From the NCBI RefSeq assembly GCF_003337435.1, contig NZ_QPJS01000001.1, forward strand, positions 326,513-390,512: DNA of 64,000 nucleotides, given 5' to 3'. Shown here in pieces: positions 35,556-44,102 of the stretch. A program made the position numbers and the translations under genes. The stretch is from Schleiferia thermophila (GTDB lineage: Bacteria > Bacteroidota > Bacteroidia > Flavobacteriales > Schleiferiaceae). Every line of letters begins with the position of its first letter. Position 1 is the stretch's first letter. The notes beneath the pieces were generated by a model. It was not told the DNA's origin, did not search any database, and saw nothing but the letters and a program-made list of their open reading frames with translations.

Positions 35556-36170
35556 CTAGGAATTTTTTGCACCTTCTTTGGCCATATGCCTGTTTTCCAG
35601 TACAGAAATCACGTGCTTCAGATTCCTGCCTTTTGACTGGAGCAATATCAGAAAATGAAACAAAAGGTCTGCTGCTTCATGGAGAAATGTATCATCAGCA
35701 TTATTAGACACGGATTCTATTACCAGTTCTACGGCTTCTTCGCCTACTTTCTGGGCTATTCCGGGCAAGCCCCTGGCGAAAAGGTCAGCTGTGTACGAAT
35801 GTGTTTCAGGCTGTAGCCGGCGTTTGGCGATAATATTTTCCAGCTCGTACAGAAAGCTGTTCCCTTCATCGCCGAAACAGGACATGGTGCCTGTATGGCA
35901 AATGGGCCCTTCGGGCTCGGCAAGAACCAGCAGACAATCCTTGTCGCAGTCCAGCATTACATTTTTTACCTTGAGGATATTGCCGGAGGTTTCCCCTTTT
36001 GTCCAGAGGCGTGACTTACTCCGGCTGTAGAAGGTGACCATTTCAGTTTCAAGGGTCTTAACCCACGCTTCTTCATTCATATAGCCAAGCATGAGAACTG
36101 TTCCGGTCAGATGGTCTTGCACAATCGCGGGAACAAGACCGTCCATGTACTTGTCAAAATTTGGCTTCAT
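35556..36170 (-). CDS. hisIE: Bifunctional phosphoribosyl-AMP cyclohydrolase / phosphoribosyl-ATP diphosphatase
   Basis: This protein carries histidine biosynthesis steps 2 and 3 in one chain of 204 residues. The HisI half (about 1-110) has GTVLMLGYMNEEAW, RSRLWTKGETSGN and the metal/zinc ligands in MLDCDKDCLLVLAEPEGPICHTG. The HisE half (about 115-200) has FARGLPGIAQKVGEEAVELVIES and DLLFHFLILL. It is the last gene of the his operon and overlaps hisF by four bases. Confidence 0.96.
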   Translation of the reverse strand: MKPNFDKYMDGLVPAIVQDHLTGTVLMLGYMNEEAWVKTLETEMVTFYSRSKSRLWTKGETSGNILKVKNVMLDCDKDCLLVLAEPEGPICHTGTMSCFGDEGNSFLYELENIIAKRRLQPETHSYTADLFARGLPGIAQKVGEEAVELVIESVSNNADDTFLHEAADLLFHFLILLQSKGRNLKHVISVLENRHMAKEGAKNS

Positions 36171-36925
36171 CGTCTTACAGGTATTTTTTGTTGAAAAAGG
36201 AATTCTTTAATCTGCTGAATGGTAAAATTTTCGTAGTGGAGTATGCCGGCTGCCAGAGCGGCATCTGCCTGTCCTATGGTGAAAACTTCTGCAAAGTGGT
36301 GAAGAGCTCCGGCTCCTCCTGAAGCTATTATGGGCACTTGGACCAAAGAAGCTGCTTTTTTAGTCAGCTCGATGTCAAATCCAGCCCGTGTACCATCCCG
36401 ATTCATCGATGTGAGCAATATTTCACCTGCACCTCTGTCTACACCTTCTTGAATCCATTGAACAGCGTCTATATCAGTGGCCATAGTACCTCCTTTGAGA
36501 TACGCAATCCATTGGTACGGTGCGATTTGACGTGCGTCTACGGCCAATACGACGCATTGACTGCCAAATTCTTTGGCCATATCGGTGATGAGGTCTGGAT
36601 TTAGGAGTGCTGCAGTATTGATTGAAATTTTATCGGCCCCGTGATGAAGCAATGCAGCAGCATCTGCCACACTTTTTATTCCACCACCCACTGTAAAGGG
36701 TATGCTGATGCAGGATGCTACTCTGTATACCAGCTCAATCAAGGTTTTTCGCCCTTCGAGGGTCGCTGTAATATCCAAAAACACCAATTCATCCGCACCT
36801 TCCGAAGCATAGCGCGAGGCGAGTTCTACCGGATCTCCGGCATCTCTCAGGTGCAGAAAATGAGTCCCCTTCACGGTGCGACCGTCTTTTACATCCAGAC
36901 ATGGAATGATTCTTTTTGTCAGCAT
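36167..36925 (-). CDS. hisF: Imidazole glycerol phosphate synthase cyclase subunit
   Basis: HisF takes ammonia from HisH and closes the imidazole ring, forming imidazole-glycerol-phosphate and AICAR. The 252-residue (beta/alpha)8 barrel has IPCLDVKDGRTVKGTHF (catalytic Asp), ELVFLDITAT, IPFTVGGGIKS, and ILLTSMNRDGTRAGFDIEL (second catalytic Asp), then VPIIASGGAGALHHF. It is full length. The AICAR it releases re-enters purine synthesis through PurH, whose gene begins at 62620. Confidence 0.97.
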   Translation of the reverse strand: MLTKRIIPCLDVKDGRTVKGTHFLHLRDAGDPVELASRYASEGADELVFLDITATLEGRKTLIELVYRVASCISIPFTVGGGIKSVADAAALLHHGADKISINTAALLNPDLITDMAKEFGSQCVVLAVDARQIAPYQWIAYLKGGTMATDIDAVQWIQEGVDRGAGEILLTSMNRDGTRAGFDIELTKKAASLVQVPIIASGGAGALHHFAEVFTIGQADAALAAGILHYENFTIQQIKEFLFQQKIPVRR

Positions 36926-36929
36926 ATTT

Positions 36930-37658
36930 TTAAGCGTTTGATAGCAACCAGGCCTTTAACTCATGTAATTGAATGGTACCTTCATACAAGGCTTTGCCTA
37001 CAATGGCCCCCCAAAGACCTGCTTCTTTAAGGCGGTCCAGTTCACTTACGTGATGGATTCCCCCACTGGCTATAAGTTCTAAGTCGGGAAAGGTGCTCAG
37101 CACTTCGTTGTAGATGTCGGTAGAAGTGCCGGCAAGCATTCCATCGCGCGATATATCTGTACAGAAAAACCGCCGGATACCTTTGGCTCTGTATTGAGCT
37201 ATGAAGTCCTTTAAGGTTATTTCTGATATTTCAGTCCAGCCTCTCACTGCGAGTCTATGTTCTTTTATATCAGCGCCGGGCATAAATCGGTCTGGACCAA
37301 ATTGTTCGATCAACTGCAGCATCAGTTTCTGATTCTTTACAGCGAGAGTACCTACAGAAACCCTTGTAGCACCCGCAGCAAGAACAGCAGTTACATCCTT
37401 CTCTCCGGTAATGCCCCCACCGAAATCGATTTCCAGACCTGTATGAGTAGCGAGTTGCTCCAGCACTTTCAGATGAGTGATTTTGCCCAATCGGGCACCA
37501 TCGAGATCTACCACATGTAGGTAATTGATTCCTGCTGCCTCAAACTGTCGGGCTACATATACAGGGTCTGCATGGTAGGTTATGGCAGTACCATAGATGC
37601 CCTGCGACAACCGCACACATTTTCCATCCATCAGGTCTATTGCGGCAAATACTTTCAT
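36930..37658 (-). CDS. hisA: ProFAR isomerase
   Basis: HisA isomerises 5'-ProFAR to PRFAR. The 242-residue barrel has AIDLMDGKCVRLSQG with the catalytic Asp, YLHVVDLDGARLG, IDFGGGITGEKDV, and FFCTDISRDGMLAGTSTD with the second Asp, then LIASGGIHHVSEL. It lies four bases upstream of hisF and overlaps hisH by four bases. Confidence 0.97.
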   Translation of the reverse strand: MKVFAAIDLMDGKCVRLSQGIYGTAITYHADPVYVARQFEAAGINYLHVVDLDGARLGKITHLKVLEQLATHTGLEIDFGGGITGEKDVTAVLAAGATRVSVGTLAVKNQKLMLQLIEQFGPDRFMPGADIKEHRLAVRGWTEISEITLKDFIAQYRAKGIRRFFCTDISRDGMLAGTSTDIYNEVLSTFPDLELIASGGIHHVSELDRLKEAGLWGAIVGKALYEGTIQLHELKAWLLSNA

Positions 37659-38242
37659 GTCTTCAGTCTTAGGAAGTTTTTTAAAATCTGTAGTCCTGGT
37701 TCAGCTGATTTTTCCGGGTGAAATTGTACACCTCTGAAATTTAAGTGCCGTACAGCAGCTGAGTAGCTGATTCCATATTGGGCCTCTGCTATGGTACGGT
37801 CTCCTGTCTCCAGGTAATAACTATGCACAAAATATTGAAATTCTAGTTTTTTTAGCCCGAAAAAAAGCTCATCCTCAGCAAACTTCACGCAGTTCCAGCC
37901 GATCAAAGGAACTTTAAGTTTGGATGAAAATTTTTTTACTCTTCCTGCTATGATGTTTAAACCATCGGCATTTCCCTCATCCGAGCTTGTGCAGAGCAGT
38001 TGCATACCGAGGCATATTCCTAGAAATGGCTGTTGCAAAGAGCGGAGTATATGGTCTAAGCCTTTTTCCCGGAGATAATTCATAGCAGATGAGGCTTCAC
38101 CCACTCCAGGCAGTATCACTCGGTCAGCTTCTGCAATTTTGCCCGGATCATCGGTAATAACATAAGAGGCGCCTAATTTTTCCAAGGCAAATTTTACTGA
38201 AGTGATATTTCCTGCATTAAACTTTACTATTGCTACACTCAT
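37655..38242 (-). CDS. hisH: Imidazole glycerol phosphate synthase glutaminase subunit
   Basis: HisH is the class I glutamine amidotransferase partner of HisF. The 195-residue protein shows the oxyanion/nucleophile strand FLGICLGMQLLCTSSDEG with its Cys, the YFVHSYYLE segment, and the catalytic His-Glu in VQFHPEKSAEPGLQILKNF. It overlaps hisA by four bases and lies 33 bases downstream of hisB. Confidence 0.97.
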   Translation of the reverse strand: MSVAIVKFNAGNITSVKFALEKLGASYVITDDPGKIAEADRVILPGVGEASSAMNYLREKGLDHILRSLQQPFLGICLGMQLLCTSSDEGNADGLNIIAGRVKKFSSKLKVPLIGWNCVKFAEDELFFGLKKLEFQYFVHSYYLETGDRTIAEAQYGISYSAAVRHLNFRGVQFHPEKSAEPGLQILKNFLRLKT

Positions 38243-38275
38243 GCTCTTGTCTTTGATTGAAAATGGGTTTGTGAT

Positions 38276-39391
38276 TTACAATACTCCTTTGGTGGTGGGC
38301 AACTGAAAGTTGCCTTTTTCACGTCTGATGGCCATCTTCAAAGCTCTTCCAAAAGCTTTGAAAATACTTTCTGCTTTGTGGTGTTCGTTTTTGCCTTTGG
38401 CCCGGATCAGCAGGTTGCATGCAGCTGCATCGCTAAAAGACTTAAAAAAGTGATACAACATTTCTGTCGGAAAATCGCCAATTTTTTCCCTCCGGAATTT
38501 TGCTTTCCAGACTAGCCATGGTCTGCCGCCAAAGTCTATTGCCACCAGAGCACGGCAATCGTCCATAGGCAATACAAATCCATATCGCTCCAAGCCCGAT
38601 TTATCGCTCAAGGCTGCTTTAAATGCCATTCCCAGAGCGAGTGCCGTGTCTTCTGCGGTGTGATGTTCGTCGATGTGCAGATCGCCTTTGGCAGCTACCG
38701 ACAGATCGATACCGGAATGTTTGGACATTTGCTCGAGCATGTGATCTAAAAACCCAATGCCGGTGCTAATCTGGTGGGCCTGCCCGCTGCCGTCAAGGTT
38801 AATTTCGACGGTGATATCTGTTTCAGCAGTTTTTCGACGAATTGCGGATTTACGGGGTGGCGAAATCAGAAACTCCTCTATTTCCTGCCAATGACCGGCC
38901 GTGAGTGCAATGGGCAGATGACTGCTCTCAGCAGCTTCGCTGTTATTAATGAGAATGGCTTTGCATCCGAGGTTTGCAGCCAGCTGTGCATCGGTGAGTC
39001 TGTCGCCTATCACAAAGGAGTTTTCCAAGTCATATTCTCCTGTTATGTAGCGCGTAAGCATAGCGATGCCGGGTTTTCTGGTGGGCAGATTTTCTTCAGG
39101 TCTGGAGCGGTCTATGTGGACTTCACTGAAATGGATGCCCACAGATTCCATAGTTCGTAGGATCAGCTGCTGAATGGGCTGAAATCTCTCTTCGGGATAG
39201 GTGTCTGTACCCAGGCCATCCTGATTGGTCACCATCACCAATCGATATCTTTCGGATTTGGCAATACGGCTTAGGGAGGTCAGCATTCCGGGCAAAAAAT
39301 CGACCTGTTCAAAGTGGTCGATTTGAAAGGTAACTGGTGGCTCTTTTACCAGTGTACCATCTCTGTCGATGAAGAGAATTTTTTCTTTCAT
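38276..39391 (-). CDS. hisB: Bifunctional histidinol-phosphatase / imidazoleglycerol-phosphate dehydratase
   Basis: The 371-residue fusion catalyses two histidine steps. The N-terminal HAD phosphatase (about 1-170) has LFIDRDGTLVKEPP and the metal-loop His/Cys region, plus FVIGDRLTDAQLAANLGCKAILI. The C-terminal dehydratase (about 180-371) has two manganese-binding repeats, HIDEHHTAEDTALALG and ENEHHKAESIFKAFGRAL (the latter read as KNEHHKAES). Overlap with hisC is four bases. Confidence 0.96.
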   Translation of the reverse strand: MKEKILFIDRDGTLVKEPPVTFQIDHFEQVDFLPGMLTSLSRIAKSERYRLVMVTNQDGLGTDTYPEERFQPIQQLILRTMESVGIHFSEVHIDRSRPEENLPTRKPGIAMLTRYITGEYDLENSFVIGDRLTDAQLAANLGCKAILINNSEAAESSHLPIALTAGHWQEIEEFLISPPRKSAIRRKTAETDITVEINLDGSGQAHQISTGIGFLDHMLEQMSKHSGIDLSVAAKGDLHIDEHHTAEDTALALGMAFKAALSDKSGLERYGFVLPMDDCRALVAIDFGGRPWLVWKAKFRREKIGDFPTEMLYHFFKSFSDAAACNLLIRAKGKNEHHKAESIFKAFGRALKMAIRREKGNFQLPTTKGVL

Positions 39392-40452
39392 GGATCAGTG
39401 GTTGTATCTATTTCCTTAAGCGCTTGTACTAAATGCAGAACTTCTTCAACAGTTCCAACAGTGATTCTCAGGCAGTTTTGGCAGTTGATTTCTTTTGAAC
39501 GGTTGCGGACAATAATGTGTCTCTGTCCCAGCAAGCGATACACTTCGTCAGCATTGTCAAATCGGACCAGCAGGAAGTTGGCATCCGATGGAAAGATATG
39601 TTTTACTCTGTTTAACTGGGATAATTCACGGGTCAGCAGCTGGCGGTTTACTTTGACTGATTCTTTGATTTTCAATGGGTAATCATGGTTTTTCAGCGCT
39701 TTAACTGCCATTTCCATCACCGGAGTGCTCAAATTATAGGGTAGTTTTACTTTGTTCATTGCCGAGATCACTTCGGGATGCGCTATGGCTATACCTACTC
39801 GCAGTGCAGCCAGTCCCCACAGTTTAGACAGCGTTTTCAGTACTATCAGATTCGGATGGTGCAGCACCTCCTGTGCCCAGGAAGTGCTTTCAGCAAAATC
39901 CATATAGGCTTCGTCCATCACCACTACTCCTTCAAAGTGTTGCAGAATTTCCAACACTCGCTGGTGATCCATGAGGTTACCGGTTGGATTGTTGGGGGAG
40001 CATAGAAAGAGCATCTCGGCTCCTGTTCCCTGCCGGATGATTCCGGGTACATCAGGCTGGAATTCATTATCAAGGGGCACCTTGATCACATTGAGCTCAT
40101 AGATTTCTGCCAAAACTTCATACATTCCATAGGTTGGTGGTAAAATGACCACACCGCTATGACCAGGTGTGCAGAACACTTTCATCAGCACATCGATAAC
40201 TTCATCGCTTCCGCTTCCGCAGAAGAGCATGTCTGCCGGAAGTTCTAACCTATCGGCCAGTACAGCCTTCAGTGCTTTGTGGCTAGGGTCGGGATAGCGA
40301 TGAAGGTCTTTGGCCACAGGTGAACCAAAGGGGTTTTCATTGGCGTCCAGAAAGATGCCTTGTGTGCCCTTGTATTCGTCTCTGGCAGTCGAGTAGGGCA
40401 CCATACGGCGGATATGAGGCCGCATCAGTTTACGTACATCTAAGTTTTTCAT
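39388..40452 (-). CDS. hisC: Histidinol-phosphate aminotransferase
   Basis: HisC is a fold-type I PLP aminotransferase converting imidazole-acetol phosphate to histidinol phosphate. The 354-residue protein has FLDANENPFGSP, FCGSGSDEVIDVLMKVFCTPG, LFLCSPNNPTGNLM, VVMDEAYMDFAES, the PLP lysine in VLKTLSKLWGLAALRVG, and LPYNLSTPV. It overlaps both neighbours by four bases. Confidence 0.96.
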   Translation of the reverse strand: MKNLDVRKLMRPHIRRMVPYSTARDEYKGTQGIFLDANENPFGSPVAKDLHRYPDPSHKALKAVLADRLELPADMLFCGSGSDEVIDVLMKVFCTPGHSGVVILPPTYGMYEVLAEIYELNVIKVPLDNEFQPDVPGIIRQGTGAEMLFLCSPNNPTGNLMDHQRVLEILQHFEGVVVMDEAYMDFAESTSWAQEVLHHPNLIVLKTLSKLWGLAALRVGIAIAHPEVISAMNKVKLPYNLSTPVMEMAVKALKNHDYPLKIKESVKVNRQLLTRELSQLNRVKHIFPSDANFLLVRFDNADEVYRLLGQRHIIVRNRSKEINCQNCLRITVGTVEEVLHLVQALKEIDTTTDP

Positions 40453-41738
40453 GTATACAATGCCTTTAGTCTGATTTCCACTGCCATGGCATGTGCTTCC
40501 AATTGCTCAGCTCTGGCCATGTGCACGATGGCCGGGCCGATCTGCTTAAGACCACCTTCTGTGATGTGTTGGAAGCTAATTTTTTTTACAAAGCTGTCAA
40601 GCGAAACCCCGCTGTAGACTCGGGCATACCCATTAGTAGGCAAGGTATGATTGGTGCCGGAGGCATAGTCACCGGCACTCTCCGGTGTGTAAGCACCTAA
40701 GAATACAGAGCCCGCATTTGTAATTTTTTCTTCATACCATTGGTGATCAACAGAGTGAATTATAAGGTGTTCCGGTGCGTATTGATTGGAAAAGGAAATC
40801 ATTTCTTCTCTGCTTTTAAAGACGATGCACCGGGAGTTTTTCAGAGAGGCCTCAGCTATTGCTTTTCTGGGTAATTTTTGAAGCAGATGCTCCAAAGCTG
40901 CCAGTACATCCATGGCCAGTTCAGGGCTATCGGTCAGCAGTATCACCTGCGAATCAGTTCCATGCTCAGCCTGAGAGAGCAGGTCTGATGCCACAAATGC
41001 CGGATTGGAGCCTTTCTCTGCCAGCACAAGTACTTCCGACGGACCAGCAGGTAGATCAATTGCGACTCCGAATCTCTGAGCCTGAAGCTTTGCCTCGGTC
41101 ACATACTGATTTCCCGGTCCGAAAATTTTATCCACTCTGGGGATGCATGCTGTGCCGAACGTCATGGCTGCTATGGCCTGAGCTCCTCCACATGCTCGTA
41201 TCTGGTTCAATTTTAGGCGTTCAGATACATATAGAATTTCATCAGCAATTCTCCCGCTCTTGTCTGGCGGTGTACATACCACAATTTCTTTGCAACCCGC
41301 TATCTTAGCAGGAACCGCCAGCATTATAAGAGTAGAGAAGAGAGGTGCCGTACCTCCTGGTATGTACAGACCTACCCGCTCAATAGGTACAGACCTTCTC
41401 CAACATTCTACACCTGGTATCGTTTCAACTTTGGCGACGAATTCTGCCTGGGATTGGTGAAACTTATCAATATTGGATATCGCCAGCTCGATTGCCTCTT
41501 TTACCTCTTGCTTGATTCTGCCAGCCGCCGTAGACATCATTTCCCGACTTACCAACAGCGAGGAAGCATCAGGATAATCAAATTTTCTTGTGTACCTCAG
41601 CACAGCCTTGTCTCCTTCCGTTTTTACCTCCTCCATGATGGTTTTTACTATTTGGCTGAGGTCATGACTATCAAATGAAGCTCTTTTGCAGAGAACATCC
41701 CACTGTTCTCGTTTTGGATTTACTACTAGGTTCATCAT
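40449..41738 (-). CDS. hisD: Histidinol dehydrogenase
   Basis: HisD is a Zn, NAD-dependent four-electron oxidase converting histidinol to histidine. The 429-residue protein has VGLYIPGGTAPLFSTLIMLAVPA, KIFGPGNQYVTEAK, VAIDLPAGPSEVLVLAE, DLLSQAEHGTDSQVIL (Zn ligands), PEHLIIHS and GAYTPESAGDYASGTNHTLPT. It lies between hisG and hisC with four-base overlaps on both sides. Confidence 0.97.
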   Translation of the reverse strand: MMNLVVNPKREQWDVLCKRASFDSHDLSQIVKTIMEEVKTEGDKAVLRYTRKFDYPDASSLLVSREMMSTAAGRIKQEVKEAIELAISNIDKFHQSQAEFVAKVETIPGVECWRRSVPIERVGLYIPGGTAPLFSTLIMLAVPAKIAGCKEIVVCTPPDKSGRIADEILYVSERLKLNQIRACGGAQAIAAMTFGTACIPRVDKIFGPGNQYVTEAKLQAQRFGVAIDLPAGPSEVLVLAEKGSNPAFVASDLLSQAEHGTDSQVILLTDSPELAMDVLAALEHLLQKLPRKAIAEASLKNSRCIVFKSREEMISFSNQYAPEHLIIHSVDHQWYEEKITNAGSVFLGAYTPESAGDYASGTNHTLPTNGYARVYSGVSLDSFVKKISFQHITEGGLKQIGPAIVHMARAEQLEAHAMAVEIRLKALYT

Positions 41739-42607
41739 TCAATCATTTTTTCAATCGGTATTACTAAAATTCCTTCAGCTCCCTGGGTTTTGAGCTCTTC
41801 GATGATGTCCCAGAAGCGGTCTTCCTGCACAACGGAGTGCACAGAACTCCAGCCTTCCATAGCCAGGGGAAGTACCGTAGGACTCTTCATCCCAGGTAGT
41901 ACGCGGAAGATGGACTGGAGTTTTTCGTTTGGGGCATTGAGAAGGATGTACTTGTTGTTCACGGCTTTTTTTACCGCCTGAATTCTGAATATCAATTTTT
42001 TCAGAATTTCTTCTTTTGCCTCTGTAAGTGTTTTGTTTCCCACCAGCACTGCCTGGCTTTTCATCACCACCTCTACTTCTTTCAGTCCGTTAGCCAGCAG
42101 GGTGCTTCCCGTGCTTACCAGGTCGCAGATGGCATCGGCCAGGCCGATGCCAGGTGCAATCTCCACTGAGCCGCTGATGGGGTGTATTTCTGCTTTCACC
42201 CCACGGTGATGAAGAAATCCGCTGAGAATGCGTCCATAGCTTGTAGCGATACGCTTTCCCTCAAGCCATTTCAGACCATCGTATGCCTGTTGCTTAGGCA
42301 CAGCGATGCTGAGCCTGCACTTTCCAAAACCTAGCTCTTCTAGTATCCTCACGTCCGAGCCCTTCTCTGCCAGCACATTCTGACCCACAATGCCGATGTC
42401 CGCTATACCATCCGTTACATATTGAGGGATGTCGTCATCTCTGAAAAAGAATACTTCAACCGGAAAATTTTCAGCTTCCACTTTCAGTTTCCCCGAACCG
42501 TTAAACAGCGATATACCACACTCTTTCAGCAGTTTTACAGAGTCTTCGTGCAGTCTGCCAGATTTCTGCAACGCCAGGGTAAGTTTGATGTCCTTCTTAT
42601 TGCTCAT
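41735..42607 (-). CDS. hisG: ATP phosphoribosyltransferase, long form
   Basis: HisG catalyses the first and feedback-controlled step of histidine synthesis. The 290-residue length shows the long form with a C-terminal ACT-like regulatory domain (about 215-290), so no HisZ partner is needed. Features include LTLALQKSGRLHEDSVKLLKECG, FFRDDDIPQYVTDGIADIGIVGQNVL, RIATSYGRILSGFL, and the PRPP loop ADAICDLVSTGSTLLANGL. It is the first structural gene of hisGDCBHAFIE and sits 34 bases after the attenuator terminator. Confidence 0.97.
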   Translation of the reverse strand: MSNKKDIKLTLALQKSGRLHEDSVKLLKECGISLFNGSGKLKVEAENFPVEVFFFRDDDIPQYVTDGIADIGIVGQNVLAEKGSDVRILEELGFGKCRLSIAVPKQQAYDGLKWLEGKRIATSYGRILSGFLHHRGVKAEIHPISGSVEIAPGIGLADAICDLVSTGSTLLANGLKEVEVVMKSQAVLVGNKTLTEAKEEILKKLIFRIQAVKKAVNNKYILLNAPNEKLQSIFRVLPGMKSPTVLPLAMEGWSSVHSVVQEDRFWDIIEELKTQGAEGILVIPIEKMIE

Positions 42608-42640
42608 GAATCTGTGAGTTGTCTGTTTTGCAAAAGGTTA

Positions 42641-42679
42641 AAAAACAAAAAAGGCTTACCGGATTGCGGTAAGCCTTTT
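42641..42679 (-). terminator. his attenuator terminator
   Basis: On the minus strand, AAAAGGCTTACCG and CGGTAAGCCTTTT form a perfect 13-bp stem around CAATC, followed by TTTTGTTTTT-type tail. It lies between the His-rich leader peptide and hisG, so it should stop transcription when histidine is plentiful. Its 5' arm (42666-42675) is complementary, with two G-U pairs, to bases 42714-42723 inside the leader ORF, giving an alternative antiterminator. Confidence 0.88.
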
Positions 42680-42709
42680 CTGCAGGAAAGTCAATCTTTG
42701 CAACGACAG

Positions 42710-42760
42710 CTACAGCCTACCGCGGGGGCGGAGGTGCAGATGATGATGCAAAGTCGACAT
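42710..42760 (-). CDS. hisL: Histidine operon leader peptide (HisL-like)
   Basis: A 16-residue ORF reads MSTLHHHLHLRPRGRL, with codons CAT CAT CAT CTG CAC at positions 5-9. An AAAGGA sequence sits just upstream of its ATG, a plausible ribosome site. It starts about 18 bases after a well-formed promoter and ends 31 bases before the terminator stem. Four His codons in a short ORF directly before a terminator and the his genes are the hallmark of ribosome-mediated attenuation, as in the enterobacterial his operon. Stalling at the His codons would free the GCGGTAGGCT segment (42714-42723) to pair with the terminator 5' arm and allow readthrough. Confidence 0.85.
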   Translation of the reverse strand: MSTLHHHLHLRPRGRL

Positions 42761-42777
42761 AATTCCTTTCACAGCCG

Positions 42778-42807
42778 CAAAAATAACACTGTTGATTACT
42801 CTCGCAA
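42778..42807 (-). promoter_or_regulatory. his operon promoter (-33 TTG, -7 TATTTTTG)
   Basis: On the minus strand TTG (42805-42807) is followed by 19 bases and TATTTTTG (42785-42778), an exact match to the Bacteroidota consensus with normal spacing. Transcription should start near 42772, about 12 bases before the leader-peptide ATG. Confidence 0.75.
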
Positions 42808-42936
42808 GAGGTTAGTGACATGATTTTCATCCTTTGCATTTATTAAAAAATCTATAAATGACTCCATCCCGGCCATACTCAATCGTTAATTGTCATCTAT
42901 CGGGTCAATAAAATCCCCTGACACAATTCAATTGCT

Positions 42937-42944
42937 TATTTTTG
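42937..42944 (+). promoter_or_regulatory. Candidate -7 element for bamD operon
   Basis: TATTTTTG matches TAnnTTTG and ends eight bases before the bamD ATG at 42953, implying a very short 5' leader. No clear TTG at the normal distance. Confidence 0.42.
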
Positions 42945-42952
42945 CGCGCTTC

Positions 42953-43774
42953 ATGAAGGGTATCAAATTTCTATTTGCGGTATTGGCTTTTGGTCTGCTG
43001 TTCACTTCCTGCAGTGAATACAGCAAGGTATTAAAATCCAACGATTTGAATTACAAATTTGAAATGGCCAAAAAGTACTACGACAAAAAAAAGTACAACA
43101 AGGCCTACCCCATCTTTGATGAACTCCTCAATCTATATCGCGGTACAGCACAGGCTGAAGAAGTATACTATTATTACAGCATGACCCTGTATAAACTGGA
43201 AGATTACATGCTGGCGGCCTACCATTTCAAAAACTTTTATCGCACTTTCCCGCAGAGCAAATACGCTGATGAAGCCGCCTTCATGACCGGATATTGCTAC
43301 TACCTGGAGTCGCCGGTCTATTCCCTTGACCAGACCTACACCATCAAAGCCATCAACGAACTACAACTCTACATCAACACACATCCCAAAAGCACACGCA
43401 TCGAACAATGTAATGAACTCATCATTGAGCTGCGTCAGAAACTCGAGCGCAAAAACTTCGAACGCGCCAAACAATATTACACCACCATGCAATACCAGGC
43501 TGCCATTGTGGCTTTAAACAATGTACTCAACGATTTCCCCGAAACCAGATACAGAGAAGAAATACTGCTCCTCTTGCTCAGAAGCAACTACGAATTGGCC
43601 CGCTTCTCCATCGAAAGCAAAAAACTCCAGCGCTTTATCGAAACCCGCAAAGCCTGCGAAGACTTCCTCGAGCGCTATCCCGACAGCCGCTTTGCCAAAG
43701 AGGCCTCAACCATTCGTGAAAGAGCAATGTTTCAAATTGAATTTTTAAAAGAGAATCAGGAATATGGAAGCTAA
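42953..43774 (+). CDS. bamD: Outer membrane protein assembly factor BamD
   Basis: BamD is the essential TPR lipoprotein of the BAM complex that inserts outer-membrane barrels. The start is ATG 42953, giving a lipoprotein signal MKGIKFLFAVLAFGLLFTSC (Cys20) and 273 residues; the open frame upstream to 42890 is not used. TPR helices run through the whole mature chain: KKYNKAYPIFDELLNLYRGT, AEEVYYYYSMTLYKLEDYMLAAYHFKNFYRTFP, YQAAIVALNNVLNDFPETRYREEI, RKACEDFLERYPDSRFAKEA. It heads the conserved block bamD-rpoZ-coaBC-porD and overlaps rpoZ by 11 bases. Confidence 0.92.
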   Translation: MKGIKFLFAVLAFGLLFTSCSEYSKVLKSNDLNYKFEMAKKYYDKKKYNKAYPIFDELLNLYRGTAQAEEVYYYYSMTLYKLEDYMLAAYHFKNFYRTFPQSKYADEAAFMTGYCYYLESPVYSLDQTYTIKAINELQLYINTHPKSTRIEQCNELIIELRQKLERKNFERAKQYYTTMQYQAAIVALNNVLNDFPETRYREEILLLLLRSNYELARFSIESKKLQRFIETRKACEDFLERYPDSRFAKEASTIRERAMFQIEFLKENQEYGS

Positions 43775-44102
43775 GAAAAAGCTCAACGCCCCAAAAGTCA
43801 CCTCCACCGTAGATATCGAAAAAGTAGCCGAAAAAACAGGCAACATCTACGAAGCCATCATCATCATAGCCAAAAGAGCAGCCCAAATCGCCGAAGAGCT
43901 CAAAATGGAAATCAACGAAAAAATGGAAGATTTCAACGTCCCGGGCGAAATTCTGGAAGAAATCTTCGAAAACCGCGAACAAATCGAGCTCTCCCGCTAC
44001 TACGAAAACCTGCCCAAGCCACACCTGATGGCCCTACAGGAATGGCTCGATGGCGAAATCTACTACCGCTACGCCGAAGCCAACGAAGCTTCACACAACT
44101 AA
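43764..44102 (+). CDS. rpoZ: DNA-directed RNA polymerase subunit omega (Bacteroidota Rpb6-like type)
   Basis: The 112-residue protein has the omega/Rpb6 core GNIYEAIIIIAKRAAQIAEELKMEINEKMEDF. It is followed by the longer C-terminal tail found in Bacteroidota (NLPKPHLMALQEWLDGEIYYRY). Omega helps fold and hold the beta-prime subunit of RNA polymerase. Its position between bamD and coaBC is standard for the phylum. The stop overlaps the coaBC ATG by one base (TAATG). Confidence 0.85.
   Translation: MEAKKKLNAPKVTSTVDIEKVAEKTGNIYEAIIIIAKRAAQIAEELKMEINEKMEDFNVPGEILEEIFENREQIELSRYYENLPKPHLMALQEWLDGEIYYRYAEANEASHN

Noticed and set aside
43326-44050. Alternate-frame ORFs in bamD/rpoZ and coaBC
   Set aside because: Long frames are explained by the strong C bias; the conserved proteins use the other frame.
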